Positions 27,567 to 35,631 of a stretch of 64,000 nucleotides of DNA are shown one piece after another; within the stretch, counting starts at the first letter, position 1, and each line of letters begins with the position of its first letter. This DNA comes from Nitrincola tapanii (GTDB taxonomy: Bacteria; Pseudomonadota; Gammaproteobacteria; Pseudomonadales; Balneatricaceae), in assembly GCF_008368715.1 (NCBI RefSeq), contig NZ_SMRS01000001.1:434001-498000 (forward strand). The letters are read 5' to 3'. Below the pieces are notes generated by a model. The model did not search any database. It saw only the letters and a program-made list of their open reading frames with translations, and was not told the DNA's origin. The position numbers and the translations under genes were made by a program.

Positions 27567-29429
27567 TTAACTTAGCGCCTGCTCGACAATGGCGTCGGTG
27601 AGGTTTAGCTGGGTGTCGCTGGCGTGTTGCAGGCGTTCTTTCAGCTGGTCGCAGAGGGCAAAGAGTTCGTCAACTTTGGCGACGATACGCTGTTGTTCAG
27701 CGAGTGGGGGGAGAGGAACTAGAAATTTACCTAAATCCGCAGCAGATAGGTTTGGTTGTGCAGTTCCGTTGTCATAAGTTTTAATCTGTATATTTGCCAA
27801 GTTTGAGTTTAGGTACACCATGGCAAAATTTTGAAGGCCATTCATAGCTGTTTTAAGAATGACAAGTGAGGATGCAATGGCACCTATACCAAAGTTTTTG
27901 ACCAGAGCATTCTTACCCAGAGAACCCCGTAGACAGAATAAAATGTCTCCATCCAAGAATTTTCCACCGCTTAATCTTGAGAAATGTTCCTCAGAGATGA
28001 AACTCAAGTCTTCCGTTGAAACACCCCCATTCTCTAGTTGGCCTGCATTTACAAAGGGAATTCCTTTCTCTACAAGCGCTGCTTTGTTTGGATAGTTTTT
28101 GCTTCTATCGCCATTTTCTAAATGAAAGATAGCACTGATACAAGACCACACCCACCCCTGCGGCAGTTCAAACGGTTTTTCGTCGTCGTTGACGGGCGGC
28201 AGTGGTTTTTGTTTTTTGATTTTGCCTTCTTTAACCAGTCGGGCTTTTTCGGCGTCGATGCGTTTGAGCAGTTCGGAGGCCGGTTCGTCGTCTGGGTTTT
28301 GTGGAACGAGTTTGCCCATGACGGCGAGCTGGAGGATGGTGTCTTTTAAGCGATCGATGGCCCAGGCGCCCATGGGGCCGGAGAACAGCAGGTCGAAGTG
28401 TTGGGCGAGGCGTTGCCAGTTGTCGCTGAGTTCCTGAGCGCTGGTGGCGTCGGTGAGAGCGCCTGCGGCTGGGGTTAATAAAGCAGACAGCAGGGTGTCG
28501 GTGAGCTGCTGGTGGGCGTCGAGCTGGTGTTCGCTTTGCTGTTCCAGCTGGTCGCAGAGGGCCATCAGTTCATCGACTTTGGCGACGATGCGTTGTTGTT
28601 CGGTGAGTGGGGGGAGGGCTACCACGTAACCTAATAGTTGATCTTGTGTAATTCCCGCAACTGTAGTGCCTGTTCCCTCAATTTTAATTCGGCTATACGT
28701 GTTCAGAAAGTACTCAAGTTCAATCTGAGAGGACAGTTTGACCCCTTTTAAATCTTGATTGATAGCTATGGGGACTTGGGCAACCCCAATTTTTCCCAGA
28801 CCCATCCGGGTGCAGATTAATATGTCACCCTTATCAACAAGTTTGCTTCCAGATTCTAGAGCATCGGCGGTTATGTAATCCTGTGTTGCGTGGATATATT
28901 TAGATTTACCCAAATCTTTGACGCTCGCCCAAGGTATATCCCCATTCCAGTAGTCAGCATTACGCTTGCTTGGTGTACCACCACTGATAATTGAGTTAAA
29001 AAAAGTACCTAGCCTTACCCACTCCCACCCCTCCGGCAGTTCAAACGGCTTTTCTTCATCCGTCACCGCCGGCAGCGGCTTCTGCTTTTTCAGTTTGCCG
29101 TCTTTAACCAGCTGCGCTTTTTCCGCTTCGATGCGTTTCAGCAGTTCCGAAGCCGGTTCGTCGTCCGGATTTTGTGGCACCAGTTTTCCACGCACGGCCA
29201 GTTCTAAAATCAGCTCGCGCAGTTTGTTAATACCAGCTAGTTCGATTTTACGGTTGCTGCCACGGCCTGCCGTGGATTTGTGGCGCACGGCGCTGGTCCA
29301 CAGGTCGATATGCTCGGTCAGCAGTTGCTGCGGGTTTGCCAGCGCTTGGGTGGCCGAAGGCGCTGGTGAATTGTTGCCATGGTGGCCGGGCTGGTAGCGC
29401 GCTGCGCCTTCGTGAATGTGCTGGGTCAT
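27567..29429 (-). CDS. hsdS: Type I restriction-modification specificity subunit HsdS
   Basis: 620 aa. Two target-recognition domains (about 150-290 and 440-580) each recognise half of a bipartite DNA site. They are bounded by strongly repeated spacer helices: GKLVPQNPDDEPASELLKRI occurs twice, and EQQRIVAKVDEL also twice. The repeats are conserved at DNA level as well (near 28130-28335 and 29020-29220; near 27640-27715 and 28535-28620), whereas the recognition domains are more AT-rich and unrelated to each other. The N-terminus has an extra leader of about 60 residues. Its start overlaps the hsdM stop by four bases (ATGA). Confidence 0.94.
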   Translation of the reverse strand: MTQHIHEGAARYQPGHHGNNSPAPSATQALANPQQLLTEHIDLWTSAVRHKSTAGRGSNRKIELAGINKLRELILELAVRGKLVPQNPDDEPASELLKRIEAEKAQLVKDGKLKKQKPLPAVTDEEKPFELPEGWEWVRLGTFFNSIISGGTPSKRNADYWNGDIPWASVKDLGKSKYIHATQDYITADALESGSKLVDKGDILICTRMGLGKIGVAQVPIAINQDLKGVKLSSQIELEYFLNTYSRIKIEGTGTTVAGITQDQLLGYVVALPPLTEQQRIVAKVDELMALCDQLEQQSEHQLDAHQQLTDTLLSALLTPAAGALTDATSAQELSDNWQRLAQHFDLLFSGPMGAWAIDRLKDTILQLAVMGKLVPQNPDDEPASELLKRIDAEKARLVKEGKIKKQKPLPPVNDDEKPFELPQGWVWSCISAIFHLENGDRSKNYPNKAALVEKGIPFVNAGQLENGGVSTEDLSFISEEHFSRLSGGKFLDGDILFCLRGSLGKNALVKNFGIGAIASSLVILKTAMNGLQNFAMVYLNSNLANIQIKTYDNGTAQPNLSAADLGKFLVPLPPLAEQQRIVAKVDELFALCDQLKERLQHASDTQLNLTDAIVEQALS

Positions 29430-30898
29430 TTGGCGTTAGCTCCGCCCAGGGCTGCCGCCAGAATGCCTTTCAGCTGGTCACGCAGTTGCTGTATCTCCTG
29501 TTGCTGTTGGGCGTATTGGGCCAGCAGTTCGTCCGGGTCGTGGCTGATTTGTTCGCCCACGTGGGGGTTTTTAATATCTAGGTTGTAGTTGCGCGCCTGA
29601 ATATCGGCGATGCTCACTTTCCACGCTTGTTCGGTTTCTTCACGCGCGGCAAAGCCGTCGGCTTCGTTGCCCCACCAGGCAATTTCGGTTTCAAACTCGC
29701 TGAACTTCATCGGTTTGGTTTTGCTGTAGCTTTTTACCCCGGCCGGGTAGGGGTGTTCGTAGTACCAGATGTGTTCGGTTGGCTGGCCTTTGGTGAAGAA
29801 CAGCAGGTTGGTTTTAATGCCGGTGTAGGGGTTAAACACGCCGTTGGGTAAGCGTACGATGGTGTGCAGGTTGCACTCGGTCAGCAGTTTTTCTTTCAGG
29901 CGGGTTTTCATGCCTTCGCCGAATAAAAAGCCGTCGGGCAGTACCACGGCGGCGCGGCCACCGTCTTTCAGCAGGCGGATAAACAGCGCCATGAATAAAT
30001 CGGCGGTTTCGCGGGTGCGGAATTCGGCCGGGAAGTTGTTTTCAATGCCGTCTTCCTCGGTGCCGCCGAAGGGTGGGTTGGCCACAATCACGTCCACCCG
30101 TTCGTTTTTACCCCAGTCGCGGTAAGCGCGTTTCAATGTGTTGTCGTGGCGAATCTGGTTGGGGGTGTCGATGCCGTGCAGAATCATGTTGGTGGTGGCC
30201 AGCAGGTGTGGCAGGGGTTTTTTCTCCCAGCCGTGAATGCTGCGTTGCAGTACCTGTTCGTCGTCGGGGGTTTGTACGTAGTGACGGCGTTTGTGTTCGA
30301 TGGTGCAGGTTAAAAATCCACCGGTGCCACAAGCCGGGTCCATCACGCTGTCGGCCAGTTTGGGGTCGACACGGTTCACCATAAATTCGGTCACGGCGCG
30401 CGGGGTATAAAACTCGCCGGCGTTACCGGCGCTTTGCAGGTCGCGCAGAATTTGTTCGTACATATCGCCAAAGGCGTGGCGCTCTTTGGAGTTGTTGTAG
30501 TCGATGCCTTCCTGAATTTTGTTAATGACCTGGCGAATCAGCTGGCCCGATTTCATGTAGTTGTAGGCGTCTTCAAAGACGTTACGAATAACCACGGCGC
30601 GGGCATCGCCGCTGGTGTGCAGCTGTTGCAGACCGGGGAACAGGATGTTGTCGATGAAGTTTTTCAGGTCGTCGCCGGTCATGCCTTCGGGGTCGGCGGC
30701 CCAGTTACGCCAGCGCAAACCGTTGGGAATGGGGCTTTGGTAGTCGTCGTTCAGCAGTTCCCATTCCTGTTCGCGGTCGTCGTAAATTTTCAGGAACAGC
30801 ATCCACACTAACTGGCCGATGCGCTGGGCGTCGCCGTCGACGCCGACGTCTTTACGCATGATGTCTTGGATGGATTTAATAACGCTGCTGATGCTCAT
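29426..30898 (-). CDS. hsdM: Type I restriction-modification methyltransferase HsdM
   Basis: 490 aa N6-adenine methyltransferase subunit. N-terminal helical domain (about 1-140), SAM-binding motif DPACGTGGFL at 187-196 and catalytic NPPF at 274-277. Together with HsdS it methylates the host recognition site, and with HsdR it cuts unmodified DNA. This gene is notably GC-rich (one hand-counted 60-base line, 30061-30120, is 37/60 G+C) compared with the RT gene downstream. It follows hsdR after 86 non-coding bases. Confidence 0.95.
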   Translation of the reverse strand: MSISSVIKSIQDIMRKDVGVDGDAQRIGQLVWMLFLKIYDDREQEWELLNDDYQSPIPNGLRWRNWAADPEGMTGDDLKNFIDNILFPGLQQLHTSGDARAVVIRNVFEDAYNYMKSGQLIRQVINKIQEGIDYNNSKERHAFGDMYEQILRDLQSAGNAGEFYTPRAVTEFMVNRVDPKLADSVMDPACGTGGFLTCTIEHKRRHYVQTPDDEQVLQRSIHGWEKKPLPHLLATTNMILHGIDTPNQIRHDNTLKRAYRDWGKNERVDVIVANPPFGGTEEDGIENNFPAEFRTRETADLFMALFIRLLKDGGRAAVVLPDGFLFGEGMKTRLKEKLLTECNLHTIVRLPNGVFNPYTGIKTNLLFFTKGQPTEHIWYYEHPYPAGVKSYSKTKPMKFSEFETEIAWWGNEADGFAAREETEQAWKVSIADIQARNYNLDIKNPHVGEQISHDPDELLAQYAQQQQEIQQLRDQLKGILAAALGGANAK

Positions 30899-30984
30899 GG
30901 TGTTCTCTGGGTTCTGTCGTTTGGCCGCACCGCCCGATGATGGATGGGGGCGGGCGGCACTGTGTTTAATTCAGGGGGGTCGGG

Positions 30985-33495
30985 TTAGCCGGCTTCGTCG
31001 TTGTACAGGTTGTCTTCCAGTTCGCGCAGGGCTTGTTGGTAGCCGGCTTTGCTGCCAAAGGCTTTTACCAGTTCCATGGCGGTGCCCAATTCGTTAAAGG
31101 GCGGCAGTTGCAGCACTTTGGTGTCTTCAATGGTGCCGATGCCGGTGTCGGCGTATTTCTGCAGCAGGGCATCAAGCACAGCGCGGGCTTGCCCCTGGTA
31201 TTTGTCGAAGTAATTGCGACGACTGGCTTTGGCAGCACGTTGTTTACGTGTCAGGGCTGGCTGGCCGTAAACTATGTGGGTAATGACATCGAACGGATCG
31301 GGTTCGTCACCCAGCTTTTTGCGAACCTCGGCGGTAATGTCATCCCAGATCACGCCCTGGCTGGCCAGTTCGTCGATGATGACTTGTTTACGTTCAGCAT
31401 CGTGCCAGCGTTTCAGGAAGTCTTTCAGGGTGGCGTACTGCTCCTGCACGGTTTTGCGGGTGTAGTCGGTGAGCTCTTCGGTAATCAGTTTGCCATCGCT
31501 ATCCAGGTATTGAACACGTCGCCCTGTGATGGTGAAGGTGACGTTATTCACGATGAATTTTGTACGTGGTGCGTCACCGTTTTCACCGCTGGTGTTGTCA
31601 GGGTGGTAGCCGGGATGGGGTTCACCCAACTGGGTGTTGGGCAGGGTTGGATTGCTGCTGGCATCACCGGTTGGGTAGGTGTTGTCGCCGTTTTCATCCT
31701 GCTCGGCTTGCTGGTCTGGCGGCACGGCTGATTCACCGGGGCCAGGGGAGTACACCATCACCGGGTCGCCATCAAATTGTTCGTCGGCGAAAAGTTCGGT
31801 GGCTTTTTTGAAGTCGAGAATGGTGAACCAGGTTTTGCCGTAGTCTTCATCAATCCGGGTGCCACGGCCAATGATTTGTTTGAACTCGGTCATGGACTGG
31901 ATGCGTTGATCCAGTACCACCAGTTTGCAGGTTTTGGCATCAACGCCGGTGGTCATGAGTTTGCTGGTCACAGCGATCACCGGATAGGGTTCTTCCGGGT
32001 CGATGAAGTGGTCGAGTTCCGCTTTGCCTTCTTGCTCATCACCGGTGATGCGCATCACGTATTTGCGATTTTTGCGTACCTGCTCCGGGTTCAGATTGAC
32101 CAGCAGCTGGCGCATGCGCTCGGCGTGGTCGATGTTTTCGCAGAAGACGATGGTTTTCTGCATGGGGTCGGTTTCTTGCAGGTATTCGGTGATGATGCTG
32201 GCCACCAGCTCGCTGCGGTGCATCATCACGATGTTGCGGTCAAAGTCACGCTGGTTATAGATGCGGTCGTCAATCAACTGGCCCAGCATGTCGCGCTGGC
32301 CTTTGCTGGGACGCCAGCCTTGCACGTCTTTGTCCAGATCGACCCGGATGACTTTGTAGGGTGCCAGATAACCGTCGTCGATGCCCTGCTTCAGCGAGTA
32401 GGTGTAAACGGGTTCGCCAAAGTAGTGAATGTTGGATACTTCGTCGGTTTCTTTGGGGGTGGCGGTCAAGCCAATATGCGTGGCAGCGCTGAAGTAGTCC
32501 AGGATGGCGCGCCAGGCAGAATCATCAGCGGCGCTGCCACGGTGGCATTCGTCGATCACAATGAGGTCGAAAAAGTCCGGGCTGAATTGCTTGTAAACAT
32601 TGCGTGCCTCATCGGTGCCGCTGAGTGCCTGATACAGGCCCAGATAGATTTCGTAGGACGTGTCGACTTTGTTGACTCGATCTTTGCCGCGCTCCACCGC
32701 CAGTTGTTGCTCGATTTTTTTACCGTTGCGCTCCATGCCTGCGGCATTCGGTGAGAGCTTGGCCATGGCACCGGCAAAGGGTTTGAAATCGTTGTTCATG
32801 GTCTGATCGACCAGGATGTTACGGTCGGCCAGAAACAAAATGCGCCTCTTTTGTTTTGACTTCCACAGTCGCCAGATAATCTGGAAAGCGGTGTAGGTTT
32901 TGCCAGTGCCAGTGGCCATCACCAGCAGAATGCGATTCTGACCTTTGGCCACGGCTTCCACGGCACGGTTGACCGCAACCATCTGGTAATAACGGGGTGT
33001 GCGGCCGTTGCCGTCGTCGTAATAGGGTTCTTCGATGGTGGATTGCTGAGCCTTGCCAATGCCTTTCCATTGCAGGAACAGCGGCCAGAGGGTGTCCGGG
33101 CCGGGCAATTCATCCAGCGCCAGCTCGGTTTCAGGTTGGCTGAACAGTAGGCCGGAACGGTCGTGAAACAAGAAACCGTCACCGTTGCTGCTAATGGCAA
33201 AGGGGACGTCGAGCTTTTCGGCGTAATCCAGCGCTTGTTGCATGCCATCGCCCAGCCGGTGTTTGTTGTCTTTGGCTTCGATAACGGCAATGGGTTTATT
33301 GGGCTGGTAGTTCAGTACGTAGTCGGCTCGCCTGGGTGCACCGCGACTGGATAAGCGCCCGCGTACCTGAATGCGGCCTGCACCGATGGTGTACTCTTCC
33401 AATACTTGTGTCTGGATATTCCAACCCGCCTGGATGATGGCCGGTGTGATGTATTTGGTGCGGATATCCGTCTCGGTCAGGCTGCGCTTGTCCAT
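30985..33495 (-). CDS. hsdR: Type I restriction endonuclease/translocase HsdR (EcoEI-like)
   Basis: 836 aa. N-terminal PD-(D/E)XK nuclease (Asp58 in RADYV; Glu73 and Lys75 in VIEAKDN), then a superfamily 2 translocase with Walker A ATGTGKT at 194-200, DECH box at 315-318 and helicase motif VI in QIIGRGTRIDEDYG, and a C-terminal domain of the EcoEI R type (about 690-830). An acidic Gly/Pro/Asn-rich linker separates the motor and the C-terminal domain. It is the first gene of the minus-strand defence operon and starts about 250 bases from tRNA-Arg. No strong ribosome-binding site precedes the ATG. Confidence 0.95.
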   Translation of the reverse strand: MDKRSLTETDIRTKYITPAIIQAGWNIQTQVLEEYTIGAGRIQVRGRLSSRGAPRRADYVLNYQPNKPIAVIEAKDNKHRLGDGMQQALDYAEKLDVPFAISSNGDGFLFHDRSGLLFSQPETELALDELPGPDTLWPLFLQWKGIGKAQQSTIEEPYYDDGNGRTPRYYQMVAVNRAVEAVAKGQNRILLVMATGTGKTYTAFQIIWRLWKSKQKRRILFLADRNILVDQTMNNDFKPFAGAMAKLSPNAAGMERNGKKIEQQLAVERGKDRVNKVDTSYEIYLGLYQALSGTDEARNVYKQFSPDFFDLIVIDECHRGSAADDSAWRAILDYFSAATHIGLTATPKETDEVSNIHYFGEPVYTYSLKQGIDDGYLAPYKVIRVDLDKDVQGWRPSKGQRDMLGQLIDDRIYNQRDFDRNIVMMHRSELVASIITEYLQETDPMQKTIVFCENIDHAERMRQLLVNLNPEQVRKNRKYVMRITGDEQEGKAELDHFIDPEEPYPVIAVTSKLMTTGVDAKTCKLVVLDQRIQSMTEFKQIIGRGTRIDEDYGKTWFTILDFKKATELFADEQFDGDPVMVYSPGPGESAVPPDQQAEQDENGDNTYPTGDASSNPTLPNTQLGEPHPGYHPDNTSGENGDAPRTKFIVNNVTFTITGRRVQYLDSDGKLITEELTDYTRKTVQEQYATLKDFLKRWHDAERKQVIIDELASQGVIWDDITAEVRKKLGDEPDPFDVITHIVYGQPALTRKQRAAKASRRNYFDKYQGQARAVLDALLQKYADTGIGTIEDTKVLQLPPFNELGTAMELVKAFGSKAGYQQALRELEDNLYNDEAG

Positions 33496-33746
33496 GCTGA
33501 TGGGATCGACTCCGGTCGCTGAGAATTTAGTTATCAGGAGTGTACTGGAGTTTGCCGGAGCGCTAAAGCCTGTGGGCGGGTTGCTGTGACGGGTTTTCCT
33601 CTTTAGTCAGATTGTAGCGTTCACGCCAATACTTTGAGCCGTTGGGGTGGATAAGCAGATACTGGTTAGTATGTAGTAAGAAACCCAGTATTTGTGCGGG
33701 TTGTGGCGTTTTTTTGAATGTTTCTGGATGGATTTGAAAAGAGGGC
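33496..33746. other. Spacer between tRNA-Arg and hsdR
   Basis: About 250 bases that should hold the promoter of the defence operon. A weak minus-strand candidate is TACAAT (33611-33616) with GCTCAA 17 bases upstream. No integrase gene, no repeat of the tRNA 3' end and no other coding frame is visible here. Confidence 0.4.
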
Positions 33747-33822
33747 TGGCCTCCCCACAGGGACTCGAACCCCGATCTGGCCCTTAGGAGGGGCCCGTTC
33801 TATCCGGTTGAACTATAGGGAG
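33747..33822 (-). tRNA. tRNA-Arg (anticodon CCT)
   Basis: 76 bases with encoded CCA. Acceptor CTCCCTA pairs with TGGGGAG, the T loop contains GGTTCGAGTCC, and the anticodon stem GGCCC/GGGCC encloses CTCCTAA, giving CCU (reads AGG). The 3' end faces the defence island (21.6-33.5 kb). Rare-codon tRNA genes of this kind are frequent integration sites. Confidence 0.93.
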
Positions 33823-33923
33823 TTGAACTGCTAGCGCCAGCTTCTATTTATTTGGTGCCAGTTGCTATCAGCTGCGGGATTCTACGGAGAAAAAAAGCAG
33901 AGATCCAGTGCTCTATCGCCAGA

Positions 33924-34409
33924 TCAGGCTTTACCTAGGCTGCGTTGAGCTTCGTAGTTGCCTTTGCTGCCTTGGGGATCATAGATAACATTCGCTTTAT
34001 GCTGCCCTTGCAGCAGGCTAATCAGCTGGTCGATGCTTTGTTTGCTGCGGCTCAGGATCTGTTCGTTACGTTGATTAGCGGTTTGCACCTGCTCTAGGTT
34101 GAGTGCTAACTCTGTCCAATCTTGCTGAAGCTCGATCGCTTGTTGTGGGGGAAGTTGTTGTGTTAAGGCTTCAACCCCTTCACGTGCCGGAGTAAAACCC
34201 AGCAGGGTCAAGGTTTGATTACGCTCTAAAACATTACGCTCAATTTTGAGTAGAAGCTGTTTTTTGGCCTCGGTAGTCTGCGTCAGTTGATCCAGGTCGC
34301 GACTTTCCAGGGCTTGGCGCTCGCTCTCTAGTTGTGCCAAGAGCTCTGCAAATAACGCAGAACCCTGGCGAACCAGGGTAAAAAAAGTCGGGAGTAGATC
34401 TGAAGACAT
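33924..34409 (-). CDS. flgN: FlgN-type flagellar export chaperone
   Basis: 161 aa, almost entirely helical, Gln/Glu/Leu-rich, with the FlgN pattern. FlgN keeps the hook-filament junction proteins FlgK and FlgL, encoded at 45.8-49.7 kb, unfolded and delivers them to the export gate. The ATG at 34409 has GAGG about seven bases upstream; a GTG three bases earlier is also in frame. It directly follows flgM, 38 bases apart, and shares its sigma-28 promoter. Confidence 0.85.
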   Translation of the reverse strand: MSSDLLPTFFTLVRQGSALFAELLAQLESERQALESRDLDQLTQTTEAKKQLLLKIERNVLERNQTLTLLGFTPAREGVEALTQQLPPQQAIELQQDWTELALNLEQVQTANQRNEQILSRSKQSIDQLISLLQGQHKANVIYDPQGSKGNYEAQRSLGKA

Positions 34410-34447
34410 CACAAAACCTCGTGGCGACAGGGCGTCATCTCAATAGC

Positions 34448-34759
34448 TTAGTCAAACAATGCATCAAAACGCATCATTTTATCGGCAAGCCGCTCGCTGT
34501 TAACCTCATATCGACCCTCTAGAATCGCGGCACGTAAGCTGGCAACCTTGTCAGCGTCTACATCAGGTGTAGCGGCTAGGGTTTGTTTCCCTACGCTGGA
34601 CATGGCTTGCACAGCGTCACTTAGACGCACGGTATCCTGTGATGCATAAGCTTGAGCGGCTTTCTTACCTGCGACTGACCCCGAAGCGGGTGAGTCAGTA
34701 GCTTTCGGCTTAGCATTGGCGGTCTGATTTGAGGACAGACTGTTGAATTCAATAGCCAT
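34448..34759 (-). CDS. flgM: Anti-sigma-28 factor FlgM
   Basis: 103 aa. It has a flexible, Ala/Ser/Thr-rich N-terminal half for secretion, and a C-terminal sigma-28 (FliA)-binding region with the typical DTVRLSDAVQAM and VDADKVASLRAAILEGRYEV motifs. FlgM holds FliA inactive until the hook is finished and FlgM is exported. A sigma-28 promoter lies upstream, so FliA activity produces its own inhibitor. Order flgA-flgM-flgN as in Pseudomonas. Confidence 0.92.
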   Translation of the reverse strand: MAIEFNSLSSNQTANAKPKATDSPASGSVAGKKAAQAYASQDTVRLSDAVQAMSSVGKQTLAATPDVDADKVASLRAAILEGRYEVNSERLADKMMRFDALFD

Positions 34760-34792
34760 CCTAAAATACCTCGTAATCTGTGTCTGCTCAGG

Positions 34793-34819
34793 TTATCGGT
34801 CAAGCGACATAGATCTTTA
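34793..34819 (-). promoter_or_regulatory. Sigma-28 (FliA) promoter of flgMN
   Basis: Minus strand TAAAGATC, 11 bases, ACCGATAA, close to the enteric consensus TAAAGTTT-N11-GCCGATAA. It lies 34 bases upstream of the flgM start. Confidence 0.8.
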
Positions 34820-34872
34820 ATCTTTTTTTCACTTTTTATAGCCTGCTGTTCTAAAACGGCTGTTCAGATCCC

Positions 34873-35598
34873 TTAGGGGACGCGCACCACACCTGGCGCA
34901 ATGATCATAGCATGCACTTCATTGCCGGAGCTTTCATTGCGTACCCGAATCTGCTGCCCTAAACGCCCATCTTCAAGGGCTACCCCGAGTGTGCGAATGG
35001 TCAGGCCTCCGCGCTGTGCTTCGAGGGCGACACGCTCGCCGCGAGAAACCGCCAGCGCGGCTTCCAGCTGACGTGGGCTGATCACCTGATCACTGCCGAT
35101 GGGGCGGCGCACTTGCATGCCCACCAGATCATCGAGCTGTGTGTAATAGTCGTTGCCCAAGCGCGTAATGTCTTGTTCCAGCAAGCGTAGATCGCTGCTC
35201 TGTACACGGCTGTTACGAGCAAGGGGACGAGTGCTCACGACCACGGGTAGAAATTGGCGTATCTGTGCGCTGACGAATAGACTCCATTGAGGCTGGGCGC
35301 AGTTGACGCGCGCGGTGACTCTTTGGCCTGTGCTAAAGGGTAATTGAATCTCTAAAGGGGCTTGGCAAGGCGCGAGTTGCAGTTGCGGATTCACGGGGCT
35401 GACTTGAATCTCTAGCCGACTTTCGGGCAGGCGCTGGAGATAGGCTTCCGAGATGGCGCGCTCGACGCTTTGTTCTATCTCGACGGCGGTGGTGTTTGCC
35501 TGGCTCAGGGGCGCAAATAAAAAAAACGCCCAAAACCCTGCAACTAGTGTTAAATTAAAGGTATTCACGTGCGTTATGCAGACCCAAGCTAGCGCCAC
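34873..35598 (-). CDS. flgA: Flagellar P-ring assembly chaperone FlgA
   Basis: About 241 aa. Sec signal peptide (NLTLVAGFWAFFLFAPLSQA), then a beta-rich domain ending in the conserved SAF-type C-terminal region with LLEQDITRLG, RPIGSDQVISPRQL and VRNESSGNEV. FlgA acts in the periplasm to help FlgI form the P ring. No ATG is available: the frame opens with GTG at 35598 and a second GTG at 35568 would also leave a complete signal peptide. It is divergent from cheV with only 33 bases between, so the two promoters must overlap. Confidence 0.9.
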   Translation of the reverse strand: MALAWVCITHVNTFNLTLVAGFWAFFLFAPLSQANTTAVEIEQSVERAISEAYLQRLPESRLEIQVSPVNPQLQLAPCQAPLEIQLPFSTGQRVTARVNCAQPQWSLFVSAQIRQFLPVVVSTRPLARNSRVQSSDLRLLEQDITRLGNDYYTQLDDLVGMQVRRPIGSDQVISPRQLEAALAVSRGERVALEAQRGGLTIRTLGVALEDGRLGQQIRVRNESSGNEVHAMIIAPGVVRVP

Positions 35599-35631
35599 TT
35601 ATGTTCAACCCAAATGGGATAAGATCGAATC

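Noticed and set aside
27640-29220. Repeats in the hsdS region as a CRISPR-like array
   Set aside because: There are only two copies of each segment, they are coding, and they are far apart. No regular short repeat with spacers occurs anywhere in the window.
31777-32754. Long plus-strand open frame (325 codons) opposite hsdR
   Set aside because: It lies fully within hsdR on the other strand; hsdR has all expected motifs, and the opposite frame is open because of the GC-rich codon pattern. Its product resembles no protein I know.
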